A stretch of 64,000 nt of DNA from Microbacterium sp. Yaish 1 (GCF_002245215.1 NZ_NPMR01000002.1:1095557-1159556), one strand, 5' to 3'. Shown: positions 26,364-33,877, numbered from the stretch's first letter. The notes: a model not told the origin generated them from the letters alone. Numbers and translations are program-made.

Positions 26364-26422
26364 GTACTTCTCCTCTATCGGGATCATCGTTCACCCAGAG
26401 GAGCCTTGTCCGCATCCATTGG

Positions 26423-26434
26423 GGAACCGATTCC
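26423..26434. promoter_or_regulatory. LacI-type operator candidate near the binding-protein gene
   Basis: GGAACCGATTCC is a 12-bp near-perfect palindrome (one central mismatch) located 60 bases upstream of the binding-protein start. It closely matches the second site at 26548-26559, which suggests both are bound by the same LacI regulator. Confidence 0.5.
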
Positions 26435-26521
26435 AGGACAACCTACTGTCCCGCCGAGTCCGGCACAACCAGCGGAATATCACGGAATGACAACCATCAT
26501 CTGTGGTAATGAACCGGATCA

Positions 26522-26535
26522 TGGGAGCGCTCACA
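26522..26535. promoter_or_regulatory. CebR/CelR-like operator candidate
   Basis: TGGGAGCGCTCACA differs at one position from TGGGAGCGCTCCCA, the operator of actinobacterial cellobiose regulators of the LacI family (CebR, CelR). It lies between the divergent sugar transporter and LacI genes. Whether the local regulator or a distant CebR homologue would use it is not known. Confidence 0.45.
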
Positions 26536-26547
26536 CACGACCGGCCT

Positions 26548-26559
26548 GGAACCGGTTCC
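26548..26559. promoter_or_regulatory. LacI-type operator candidate near lacI
   Basis: GGAACCGGTTCC is a perfect 12-bp palindrome with the central CG typical of LacI-family operators. It lies 73 bases upstream of the regulator start and 125 bases from the matching site beside the transporter gene, a layout suited to looping or autoregulation. Confidence 0.5.
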
Positions 26560-26632
26560 CGGTCGCGGGCGAAACCGCTACGCTCTGGTGGGAGTCCCCC
26601 GGCAGGTCTCCCCGAACGGACGAGGAGGTCCC

Positions 26633-27682
26633 ATGAGCACCATCGCCGACGTCGCCAACCGAGCGGGGGTGTCCAAGGCGACCGCGAGCCGAGCCCTCTC
26701 CGGCCGCGGATACGTGTCGGAGGAGACCCGGCAACGGGTCGCCGCCGCGGCGCAGGAGCTGTCGTACGTCGCCCACTCCTCGGCCATGAGCCTCGCGACC
26801 GGTCGCACCCAGACGGTCGGCGTCGTCATGCCGCATGTCAGCCGATGGTTCTTCGGGGAGGTCCTCGAGGGCATTCAGGCGGCTCTCCTCGAGCACGGCC
26901 TCGACCTCACCCTGTACGACGCCCGACCGGGAACGGAGACCCGGCGACGGGTGTTCGAGGACTTCCTGGCCCGTCGACGCTTCGACGGCGTCATCGCGGT
27001 GGGCCTCGAACCGGCCGAGAGCGAGCTCGACGCACTGCTGGCACTGGGCAAGCCCGTCGTCAGCGTCATCGGCACCGAGGGCGACACGAGCCTCGTCACG
27101 CTCGACGACGCGCACGCGACCGCTCTCGCGACGGCGCACCTCGTCGAGCTCGGGCACCGCCGCATCGCGTTCCTCGGTGGCACGGATGCGACGCGCTGGC
27201 CGCACGTCGAGTCCGAGCGCTACGCCGGCTACGAGTCGGAGATGCGCCGCGCCGGCCTCGCGACGGAGATCTCCCGCGCGCCGGCGGAGCTCTCGATGCC
27301 CGCGGGGTACGCCGCCGCCGTCGACCTCCTGAGCGACCCGGCATCCCGGCCCACCGGCATCGTGGCGGCCTGCGACGACGTCGCGATCGGCGCGATCATC
27401 GCGGCCCGCCGCCTCGGCATCCTCGTCCCCTCCGCTCTGAGCGTCGTCGGCATCGACGACCACGTCAACGCCGAGATGTTCGCTCTGACGACGTTGCGAC
27501 AGGTGCCCCACGAGCAGGGCCGGGCCGCCGTCGAGCTGCTCCTGCGCCACATCGAGGACCCCGACGCCGACACCGTGACGATGCGGATCAAGCCGCGCAT
27601 GGTGGTGCGGGGAACGACGGCGGGAGCACCCGGACACAGCTCCGTCGCCGTCCGCGACTCGACCCTCTCCCGCCGCGACTGA
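26633..27682 (+). CDS. LacI family transcriptional regulator
   Basis: 349-aa sugar-responsive repressor. The N-terminal HTH is canonical (TIADVANRAGVSKATASRAL, residues 3-22) with hinge helix near residue 50, followed by a periplasmic-binding-protein-like effector domain (TVGVVMPHVSRWFFGEVLEG to GIDDH). ATG 26633 has a perfect GAGGAGGT site; the longer frame is not needed. It is divergent from the ABC sugar importer, which it most likely controls through the palindromes in between. Confidence 0.93.
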   Translation: MSTIADVANRAGVSKATASRALSGRGYVSEETRQRVAAAAQELSYVAHSSAMSLATGRTQTVGVVMPHVSRWFFGEVLEGIQAALLEHGLDLTLYDARPGTETRRRVFEDFLARRRFDGVIAVGLEPAESELDALLALGKPVVSVIGTEGDTSLVTLDDAHATALATAHLVELGHRRIAFLGGTDATRWPHVESERYAGYESEMRRAGLATEISRAPAELSMPAGYAAAVDLLSDPASRPTGIVAACDDVAIGAIIAARRLGILVPSALSVVGIDDHVNAEMFALTTLRQVPHEQGRAAVELLLRHIEDPDADTVTMRIKPRMVVRGTTAGAPGHSSVAVRDSTLSRRD

Positions 27683-27696
27683 GTCCGGCGCAGACG

Positions 27697-27731
27697 ACGA
27701 CGGCCCCGGATGCAGCATCCGGGGCCGTCGT
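27697..27731. terminator. Bidirectional terminator between lacI and rplL
   Basis: Perfect 17-bp arms (27697-27713 and 27715-27731) around a single base, so the real loop is a few bases larger. It stands between convergent genes and can terminate both the LacI and the L10-L7/L12 transcripts. Confidence 0.75.
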
Positions 27732-27756
27732 GCTGCTCTCGAGTGAGAGCGGGGAA

Positions 27757-28140
27757 TTACTTGAGGGTGACCGTCGCGCCGGCCTCTTCGAGAGCGGCCT
27801 TCGCCTTCTCGGCGGTCTCCTTGTTCGCGCCCTCGAGGACGGCCTTGGGAGCACCGTCGACGACAGCCTTGGCCTCGCCCAGGCCCAGCGAGGTGAGCTC
27901 GCGGACCGTCTTGATGACCTGGATCTTCTTGTCGCCGGCAGCCTCGAGGATGACGTCGAACGAGTCCTTCTCCTCCTCGGCCTCAGCGGCACCAGCGCCA
28001 CCAGCGGCGCCGGCGACGGCGACGGGGGCAGCAGCGGTGACGTCGAACTTCTCCTCGAACGCCTTCACGAAGTCGCTGAGCTCGACGAGGGTCAGGCCGG
28101 CGAACTGCTCGAGCAGTTCCTCGGTGGAAAGCTTCGCCAT
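27757..28140 (-). CDS. rplL: 50S ribosomal protein L7/L12
   Basis: Stalk protein of the large subunit that recruits translation GTPases. 127 aa with the N-terminal dimerisation domain, an Ala/Gly/Val hinge ([18 protein letters not shown]) and the C-terminal domain [20 protein letters not shown]. It follows rplJ by 48 bases. Unlike the common arrangement, no rpoB follows in this window; a convergent lacI gene is next. Confidence 0.98.
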   Translation of the reverse strand: MAKLSTEELLEQFAGLTLVELSDFVKAFEEKFDVTAAAPVAVAGAAGGAGAAEAEEEKDSFDVILEAAGDKKIQVIKTVRELTSLGLGEAKAVVDGAPKAVLEGANKETAEKAKAALEEAGATVTLK

Positions 28141-28188
28141 GATGTATCTCCTAGATAGATGGGGTTGGTGTAAGAGCTCGCCTGTCGC

Positions 28189-28677
28189 TCACGCGGCGTC
28201 GGCGGTCTCCAGCTTTTCGCGAAGCGCGTCGATGGTGGCGGCAGCCTTGCCCATCGTCGCCTTCATCATGCCCGCGGCCTTGGCCAGCAGAACCTCGCGG
28301 CTCTCGAGCGAGGCGTACTTGTTGACCTCGTCGGCGGTGAGGGCGTTGCCCTCGAAGATGCCGCCCTTGATGACGAGGAGCGGGTTGGCCTTGGCGAAGT
28401 CACGCAGAGCCTTGGCGGTGGCGACGAAGTCGCCGTGCACGAACGCCACGGCCGAGGGACCCTTCAGGTCCTCGTCGAGCGACGTGATCCCCGCGTTGTT
28501 CGCGGCGATCTTGGTCAGCGTGTTCTTCACCACGGCGTAGTTCGCGTCCTGACGGATGCTGTTGCGCAGCTGCTTGAGCTGGGCCACCGTCAGACCGCGG
28601 TACTCGGTCAGCAGAACGGCAGTCGAGTCCTCGAATGACTTCGTGAGCTCGGCGACCGATGCGTCCTTCTGCACCAT
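28189..28677 (-). CDS. rplJ: 50S ribosomal protein L10
   Basis: Stalk base protein that binds 23S rRNA and L7/L12 dimers, and in many bacteria represses its own mRNA. 162 aa with the family pattern [22 protein letters not shown] and [21 protein letters not shown] 28677 preceded by AAGGAGTGACC is the expected start; the longer open frame runs into the leader. A terminator-like hairpin lies about 70 bases upstream. Confidence 0.97.
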   Translation of the reverse strand: MVQKDASVAELTKSFEDSTAVLLTEYRGLTVAQLKQLRNSIRQDANYAVVKNTLTKIAANNAGITSLDEDLKGPSAVAFVHGDFVATAKALRDFAKANPLLVIKGGIFEGNALTADEVNKYASLESREVLLAKAAGMMKATMGKAAATIDALREKLETADAA

Positions 28678-28746
28678 GGTCACTCCTTGATGTGTGCCTG
28701 ACGCCCCGCGGTGGCGGAGCGCCGGCCTCGACCAGCCCCGGACATG

Positions 28747-28777
28747 ACAAAAGCTCCGGCGCAGAGGCACGGAGCTC
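28747..28777 (-). terminator. Terminator-like hairpin in the rplJ leader
   Basis: Read on the minus strand, AGCTCCG and CGGAGCT form a perfect 7-bp stem followed immediately by TTTT. Position upstream of rplJ makes it either the end of an upstream transcript or an attenuator within an L10 leader. A T run after a GC stem is rare in this window, which favours intrinsic termination. No confident match to the E. coli L10 leader fold could be drawn by eye. Confidence 0.5.
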
Positions 28778-28883
28778 GGTTCCCGAAGGAGAAGTTCAGT
28801 GTCACCTGCGCGGGCCCCTGCAGTGCAGAGCTTCGATCACGAGTGCGCTCACGCGCACACCGATGACCAGCGGTCTTTGGCTT

Positions 28884-28998
28884 ACCCCCCACCATACCCC
28901 CCACACCCCCCATCCCCCAAATCCCCCCCGCCTCGCCGAGTGCACGGCATCCCGCCCAACGCACGGCACCGCTACGCAGGATTCCCGTGCACTCGGCG
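28884..28998. repeat. C-tract plus 13-bp inverted repeat
   Basis: This belongs to the 432-base region without a gene between rplJ and the DUF559 gene. A run of cytosine blocks (28884-28932) leads into CGCCGAGTGCACG (28934-28946), matched by its perfect inverse CGTGCACTCGGCG at 28986-28998. A further degenerate inverse copy (CGTTCACTCGGCG) follows at about 29005-29017. With the G tract downstream, the whole element is roughly symmetric. Related motifs occur at 30111, 30152 and 35072. Confidence 0.7.
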
Positions 28999-29040
28999 CG
29001 AGCTCGTTCACTCGGCGCCGGCCGCGGGTTCTGCACATGT

Positions 29041-29106
29041 GGGGGTGGGGGTGGGGGTGTCCACACATGGGTGGGGGAATGGGGTGGGGGTGCGGGTGGG
29101 GGGGTG
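29041..29106 (+). repeat. G-tract upstream of the DUF559 gene
   Basis: Nearly uninterrupted blocks of five or more G separated by single T or short spacers, ending at the start codon of the next gene. It has far more than the four G runs needed for a quadruplex on the plus strand. Such tracts also vary in length by slippage. The same kind of tract precedes the YqaJ gene. Confidence 0.75.
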
Positions 29107-29109
29107 AGC

Positions 29110-30093
29110 ATGGGCGGGATGCGCAGACGACGAGGACCGGATGAGGTGCGGGCATTGCTCCACCGCCGACGCGACCTGCTCGAAGCCGGTGAGAGCGAAC
29201 GCTCGATCGACCGTTCCGTCCGCGACGGCGTCCGGGTGCACGTGCGACGCGGCTGGTACGTCGACCGCGCCGCGTTCGATGAGCTCTACGCCGAGGACGC
29301 GCATCTGCTCCATGTGATGGCGGTCGCGCACGAGGTCCGGGGCCACGCGGTCGTCTCGCACGAGTCCGCCGGGGTGCTGCACGGCCTCGACCTCTATCGC
29401 GTCCGGCCGACCCGCGTCCACCTCACGACGGCGCCGGGCGCCCGGGTCTCCAGCAGTCCCGATGCATTCCGCCACTGCACGCCTCTCGATGCGCATGACG
29501 TCGTCGAGGTGAACGGCATCCGCTGCACCTCCCTCGCGCGGACCGTCTTCGACGTCGCGCGCACGATGACTCCCGAAGCGGCTCTCGTCATGGCCGACCG
29601 CGCGGAACGGATCTGGTGCGAGCGCACGGGCAGGACGCCCGAGGACTGGCGGACGGCCATGGCCGCACGGATCGCCGAGGCCGGGGCGGCGCGAGGGATC
29701 CGGCGGGCCCGGTGGGTGGCGGGCTTCGCCGACGGCCGGGCGGAGTCGACCCTGGAGAGCGTGAGCCGATTCCGGCTGCACCAGCTCGGCTTCCGCTCGG
29801 TTCGGCTGCAGGTGCCGATCGCCGGCCCGCGCGGCGCGGGCTGGTACCGCGTCGACTTCGGCCTCGACGACGCCGATGCCTGGGGCGAATGCGACGGCGT
29901 CGGCAAGTACCTCGACCCGGAGCTCCGCTCCGCCCGCTCGGCAGAGAGGACGGTCCTCGACGAGAAGCGCCGCGAAGACTGGATCCGGGGTACGACCGGG
30001 CGCCGCCTCGTGCGCTGGGAAGCCCGCCACGTGACCTCCCCCTCAACCCTCGCCGCCCACCTCAGGGCATGCAACATCCGCCCTCCCCGCTGA
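29110..30093 (+). CDS. AbiEi-like N-terminal / DUF559 nuclease-like protein
   Basis: 327 aa. The N-terminal half (VRALLHRRRDLLEAGESERSI... VRRGWYVD, about residues 9-45) looks like the winged-helix of AbiEi-type antitoxin-like proteins. The C-terminal 110 aa resemble DUF559/Vsr-like PD-(D/E)xK folds: YRVDFGLDDADAWGECDGVGKY (region about 250-271) with acidic residues and a final RRLVRWEARHV strand. Such proteins are common orphan genes in actinobacteria; function unknown. No AbiEii toxin neighbour is present. ATG 29110 or GTG 29104 directly after a G tract. Flanked by a 20-bp inverted repeat. Confidence 0.75.
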   Translation: MGGMRRRRGPDEVRALLHRRRDLLEAGESERSIDRSVRDGVRVHVRRGWYVDRAAFDELYAEDAHLLHVMAVAHEVRGHAVVSHESAGVLHGLDLYRVRPTRVHLTTAPGARVSSSPDAFRHCTPLDAHDVVEVNGIRCTSLARTVFDVARTMTPEAALVMADRAERIWCERTGRTPEDWRTAMAARIAEAGAARGIRRARWVAGFADGRAESTLESVSRFRLHQLGFRSVRLQVPIAGPRGAGWYRVDFGLDDADAWGECDGVGKYLDPELRSARSAERTVLDEKRREDWIRGTTGRRLVRWEARHVTSPSTLAAHLRACNIRPPR

Positions 30094-30110
30094 GCGCACG
30101 ACTTGCCGCC

Positions 30111-30171
30111 GAATGAACGAGACTTCCACGCACCGATGCCGTGCAATCGAGGGGATGCCGTGCACTCGGCG
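30111..30171. repeat. Second copy of the CGCCGAGTG(C/A)ACG inverted element
   Basis: CGCCGAATGAACGAG begins near 30111, and GGGATGCCGTGCACTCGGCG occupies 30152-30171. The latter is the exact inverse of 28934-28953 (20 of 20 bases). Together they bracket the DUF559 gene. The element sits in the 153-base gap before the YqaJ gene and is followed by a G tract, repeating the layout seen at 28934-29106. Confidence 0.7.
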
Positions 30172-30178
30172 CCTACGT

Positions 30179-30235
30179 GGGGGGGGGTGGGGGCACGCCG
30201 AGGGGCAAGGGAGGGAAGGGGGGTGGGCGGGGTTA
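30179..30235 (+). repeat. G-tract upstream of the YqaJ gene
   Basis: Runs of up to nine G with short interruptions, ending about 12 bases before the GTG of the YqaJ gene. It duplicates the arrangement in front of the DUF559 gene and has quadruplex-forming potential on the plus strand. Confidence 0.7.
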
Positions 30236-30246
30236 GGGTCGAAGGC

Positions 30247-30906
30247 GTGTCTCCCGAACTCGCTGCTCGCATCGTCGCGGATTCGCGCGACCGCGTGGCG
30301 TGGATCCGCGCGCGCTCGCGGGGCATCACGGCGACGGATGTCGCGACCCTGACGAGCCCCAAGGCGATCGCGCGCGCAGCCGACGCCAAGCTCATGGGCT
30401 CGGGCTTCTCCGGCAACGCCTACACCGACCACGGACGACGCCGCGAGCCGGAGATCGCCGCCTGGGTCGCCGCGACGCACGGCATCCAGCCCTCGTCCGC
30501 ACTGTTCCACGCCGTGGTCGAGAAGCGTCACCTCGCCACTCCCGACGGCGTGATGGTGGATGCCGACGGCCGCGTGACCCTCGCCGAGATCAAGACCACG
30601 AACAAGAGCTGGCGGTCGATCCCCCGCACCTATCTGCGACAGGTGTGGTGGCAGCAGCACGTCCTCGGCGCCGAGCGCACGCTCGTGGTGTGGGAGCAGC
30701 ACGACGGCTTCGTGCCGATCGACGACGAGCCGCGCTGCGCGTGGGTCGACCGGGACGAGCGTGAGATCCGCCTGCTCGTGAACCTCGCGACGGAGCTCAT
30801 CGACGAGCTGTACCGCCGCACGATGCAGCGGCGCGCGGCCGAGGCGCCCCGCATCCCCGCGACACAGCCTCGCGAACCCTACCGAGCCCTCGCCCTCAGC
30901 GACTGA
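30247..30906 (+). CDS. YqaJ-family exonuclease-like protein
   Basis: 219 aa. The YqaJ (lambda Exo/RecB-like PD-(D/E)xK) pattern is clear: GITATDVATL, YTDHGRRREPEIAAWV, then ATPDGMMVD-type Asp (TPDGVMVDADG) and LAEIKTTNKSW with the catalytic E-x-K, followed by YLRQVWWQQHVLGAERT. YqaJ nucleases are usually phage recombination proteins working with RecT, but no recT-like or other phage gene is near, so this looks like a chromosomal stand-alone form. GTG 30247 is chosen because earlier codons fall in the G tract. Confidence 0.85.
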   Translation: MSPELAARIVADSRDRVAWIRARSRGITATDVATLTSPKAIARAADAKLMGSGFSGNAYTDHGRRREPEIAAWVAATHGIQPSSALFHAVVEKRHLATPDGVMVDADGRVTLAEIKTTNKSWRSIPRTYLRQVWWQQHVLGAERTLVVWEQHDGFVPIDDEPRCAWVDRDEREIRLLVNLATELIDELYRRTMQRRAAEAPRIPATQPREPYRALALSD

Positions 30907-30939
30907 CCGCCCGCCTGGCGCACACCGCACCCCGCGCGG

Positions 30940-31452
30940 TCAGCGCAGCGGCGTGACGACTTTCGCTTCGGCATCCCACAGGCGCAGCCCCGTCAGCTCA
31001 CCCTCGATGGTCGACGCACCGACGATGCCGAGTGCGCGGCCGACCTGTTCGGCCGTCATCCGGCGAGCGAGCGTCATGTGCGGCGTCCACCGATCCTTCG
31101 CCGTGACGGCATACCGAGCCGGCGGGGGTCCGACGAGGTCGACGATGTCGGCGTGCAACCGCAGCAGCGCGGCGGTCATGACGACGGGCCGGGCCAAGAC
31201 GAAGCGCTCCCCCGCGGCGAAGACGACCGCTCCCCCGAGCCGGACCTCCACCGGCAACACGCTGCCGACCCGCGCGAGCTCCCGCATGGCGGCTTCGGGG
31301 AGGTCGTCGCGCACGGCGAGCGTCACGTGGGGCCGGTTCGACTCGGACGGATGCCGCCCGGCGCTGGGTAGATCGGCGTCGATGAGCCGCTGCCAGTCCG
31401 CCCGCACGGCGGCATCCACGACGTCGTCCGGAAGCGACTCGATACTGAACAT
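30940..31452 (-). CDS. 2'-5' RNA ligase / 2H phosphoesterase family protein
   Basis: 170 aa with the two HxT motifs of the 2H superfamily, PHVTLAV (about residue 41) and PHMTLAR (about 124), each supplying a catalytic His and Thr. Members cut or join 2',5'-phosphodiesters or cyclic phosphates in RNA or nucleotides; the substrate here is unknown. It is divergent from the DHA2 exporter and convergent with the YqaJ gene. Confidence 0.85.
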   Translation of the reverse strand: MFSIESLPDDVVDAAVRADWQRLIDADLPSAGRHPSESNRPHVTLAVRDDLPEAAMRELARVGSVLPVEVRLGGAVVFAAGERFVLARPVVMTAALLRLHADIVDLVGPPPARYAVTAKDRWTPHMTLARRMTAEQVGRALGIVGASTIEGELTGLRLWDAEAKVVTPLR

Positions 31453-31490
31453 GCCGCCATCCTCCCGCTGCGCCCGCCCTGCCGGGAATA

Positions 31491-31552
31491 GTTGACGTAA
31501 CTCAACGATTGAACATATAGTTGACCGATCTCAACGGTTGACTTTCGTCAAC
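31491..31552 (+). promoter_or_regulatory. Promoter with three MarR-type operators
   Basis: Three palindromes of the form GTTGA-N6-TCAAC occur at 31491-31506, 31520-31535 and 31537-31552. A promoter overlaps them: -35 TTGACG (31492-31497), 18-base spacer, -10 TATAGT (31516-31521), which would start transcription near 31528. Operators therefore cover the -35 region and the start site. The form matches MarR-family sites, and a MarR gene follows the exporter in the same operon, so autorepression of exporter and regulator is the likely logic. Confidence 0.8.
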
Positions 31553-31641
31553 CACTTAAGCCGCTCCGCGGCTATCGAAGTACCCGTCCACCGACGATCC
31601 GCGCCAACGCAGCCGCGTCCGTCCGAATCCCAGGAGGACTC

Positions 31642-33348
31642 ATGTCCGCTTCCCCATCCGCTCGGCCCGAGGGGCAGAACATGTCGCGCCGCGGCGTGCT
31701 CGAAGCCCTCTCGGGTCTCCTGCTCGGCATGTTCGTGTCGATGCTCGCCTCGACCGTCGTCTCGACGTCGCTCCCGGTCATCATCCACGACCTCGAGGGC
31801 ACCCAGGCCGCCTTCACGTGGGTTGTCACGGCCACCCTGCTGACGACCGCGATCTCGACCCCGATCTGGGGCAAGCTCGCCGACCTCACCAACCGCAAGG
31901 TGCTGTACCAGCTCGCGATCGTCATCTTCGTGCTGGCCACCGCCGCGGCCGGCTTCTCGCAGTCCCCCGAGATGCTGATCGCCTTCCGCGCGGTGCAGGG
32001 CATCGGCGCCGGCGGCCTCGCCGCCCTCAGCCAGGTGCTGATGGCCGACATCATCAGCCCGCGCGAGCGCGGCCGCTACATGGGCCTCTTCGGCGCCGTC
32101 ATGGCCGTCGCCACGATCGGCGGACCGCTGCTCGGCGGCGTCATCACCGATGCCTGGGGCTGGCGCTGGAACTTCTTCGTCGCGCTTCCCGTCGCCGTGG
32201 CGGCTCTGCTGATCGTGCAGCGCACGCTCCACATCCCGGTGCACCCGCGCAAGGAGACGCGCATCGACTACCTCGGCATCGTCCTGCTGTCGACGTCGGT
32301 CTCCCTCCTGCTGATCTGGGTGACCCTCGCGGGCGACTCGTTCGAGTGGATGAGCATCGAGACCCTGCTGATGGTCGGCGGCGCCGTGATCGGCGCGGTC
32401 CTCTTCGTCATCACCGAGCTCAAGGTGCGCGAGCCCCTCGTCCCCCTCACGCTCTTCCGCAACCTGACCTTCACCCTCTCGGTGATCGCATCGATCGCGA
32501 CGGGCATCGCGATGTTCGGCGCCTCGGTGTTCCTCAGCCAGTACATGCAGCTCGCCCGCGGAGCCACCCCCACCGAGGCCGGCCTCATGACCATCCCGAT
32601 GATCGGCGGCCTGCTCGTCGCGTCGATCGGCGTGGGCGCGCTGATCACGCGGACCGGACGCTGGAAGCCGTTCCTCATCGTCGGCGCGCTGCTGCTGATC
32701 GGCGGGGCGAGCCTGCTGTCCACGATCCACTACGACACCGACTTCACCCTCGTCTCGATCTACATGGCGATGCTCGGTGCGGGCATCGGCATGACGATGC
32801 AGAACCTCGTGCTCGTCGTGCAGAACACCTCTCGCCCCACCGAGATCGGTGTCGCGAGCTCGGGTGTGACGTTCTTCCGGAGCCTCGGCGGCACGATCGG
32901 CGTCTCCGTCATGGGAGCCGCGCTCGCCTCGCAGGTCACGACGCTGGTCAGCGATCGGAAGGACGACATCCAGGCCGCACTGGCGTCACTCGGCGACCAG
33001 GCCCCGACCTGGGCTGCGCAGCTGCAGTCGGGAACGCTCCCCCAGGTCTCGGCGATGCCCGAGGCGCTGCGGATCGTCTTCGAGGACATCTACGCCACCG
33101 GCATCTCGCACTCGTTCCTCATCGCCGTGCCGTTCGCGGTCCTGAGCCTCATCGCGATCGTGTTCCTGCCGAACAAACCGCTGACCACGATGACCACGAC
33201 CGAGCGCCTGCAGGCGGGCGAGGCTGACTTCGCCACGGTGTCGGTTCCCGAGGGCATGAGCGCGCTCACAGCGACCGGAGCCGTGCGCACGGATGCCGCC
33301 GACGGCGACGCCCCGATGGACGCCGAGACGCGCCGCTCGGCTCGCTAA
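31642..33348 (+). CDS. DHA2-family (14-helix) MFS drug exporter
   Basis: 568-aa proton-driven multidrug exporter. Hydrophobicity suggests 14 helices. Motifs: WVVTATLLTTAISTPIWGKLADLTNRK (helix 2 to loop 2-3, about residues 53-79 as a region), FRAVQGIGAGGLAALSQ in helix 4 and GPLLGGVITDAWGWRWNF (antiporter motif C). A hydrophilic C-terminal tail of about 60 aa is unusual but not unique. AGGAGG lies just before ATG 31642. It is controlled by the triple operator and followed 10 bases later by the MarR gene. Confidence 0.92.
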   Translation: MSASPSARPEGQNMSRRGVLEALSGLLLGMFVSMLASTVVSTSLPVIIHDLEGTQAAFTWVVTATLLTTAISTPIWGKLADLTNRKVLYQLAIVIFVLATAAAGFSQSPEMLIAFRAVQGIGAGGLAALSQVLMADIISPRERGRYMGLFGAVMAVATIGGPLLGGVITDAWGWRWNFFVALPVAVAALLIVQRTLHIPVHPRKETRIDYLGIVLLSTSVSLLLIWVTLAGDSFEWMSIETLLMVGGAVIGAVLFVITELKVREPLVPLTLFRNLTFTLSVIASIATGIAMFGASVFLSQYMQLARGATPTEAGLMTIPMIGGLLVASIGVGALITRTGRWKPFLIVGALLLIGGASLLSTIHYDTDFTLVSIYMAMLGAGIGMTMQNLVLVVQNTSRPTEIGVASSGVTFFRSLGGTIGVSVMGAALASQVTTLVSDRKDDIQAALASLGDQAPTWAAQLQSGTLPQVSAMPEALRIVFEDIYATGISHSFLIAVPFAVLSLIAIVFLPNKPLTTMTTTERLQAGEADFATVSVPEGMSALTATGAVRTDAADGDAPMDAETRRSAR

Positions 33349-33358
33349 GGTGATCGGG

Positions 33359-33877
33359 ATGCCCGAACGAGAGTCCGCTGAGCCCCGGGGGTGCTCCACC
33401 CCCGGGGCCCCCGGCCCGTGGGCCGCGGTCTTCGACGACGAGCGCACGGCGGCCGTCCGTGCCCTCGAGCTCGAGTTCAGCGAGCTGTTCACGCACGTCC
33501 GACGCCTCTTCGCCGAGAACGCCGACCGACTCAGCCCCGGAATGCTCCCCGGCGCCTACAAGGTCTTCACCACGATCGCCCGCCGCGGCCAGATCACCCT
33601 CTCCGCTCTTGCCGAGACCCTGCACTCCGACAAGGGCCAGATCAGTCGCACGGTGCGCGAGCTCGAAGAGCTGCAGCTCGTGCAGCGCACTCCCGACCCC
33701 GCCGACGGCCGCTCCAGCCTGCTGTCGGCCACCCCCGACGGCATCCGCCGGCTCGACGCCGTCCGGGCGCCGCGGGAGAACTCGCTGCTGACCGCACTCG
33801 AGTCGTGGCACGTCGACGACATCCGGGAGCTCACGCGGCTGCTCCACGCCCTCTCGGCATCCGAAGCACCCGACTGA
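33359..33877 (+). CDS. MarR family transcriptional regulator
   Basis: 172-aa winged-helix repressor. The DNA-binding part is RGQITLSALAETLHSDKGQISRTVRELEELQLVQRTPDPADGRSS (about residues 78-122 as a region), with the wing Asp-Gly-Arg. ATG 33359 is used; GTG 33350, two bases after the exporter stop, is also in frame. The N-terminus has a Pro/Gly-rich stretch (EPRGCSTPGAPGPW) not typical of the family. It probably binds the three GTTGA-N6-TCAAC sites upstream of the exporter. Confidence 0.9.
   Translation: MPERESAEPRGCSTPGAPGPWAAVFDDERTAAVRALELEFSELFTHVRRLFAENADRLSPGMLPGAYKVFTTIARRGQITLSALAETLHSDKGQISRTVRELEELQLVQRTPDPADGRSSLLSATPDGIRRLDAVRAPRENSLLTALESWHVDDIRELTRLLHALSASEAPD

Noticed and set aside
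28680..29155. Pro/His- or Gly-rich small frames between rplJ and the DUF559 gene
   Set aside because: They are products of the C and G tracts and palindromes, with low-complexity translations and no start signal of quality.
28884..30235. CRISPR array
   Set aside because: The repeats are inverted, few and unevenly spaced; there are no regular spacers and no cas genes.
29110..30906. Type IV toxin-antitoxin (AbiEi/AbiEii) pair
   Set aside because: The second gene is a YqaJ nuclease, not a nucleotidyltransferase AbiEii toxin, and the two genes have separate upstream regions.
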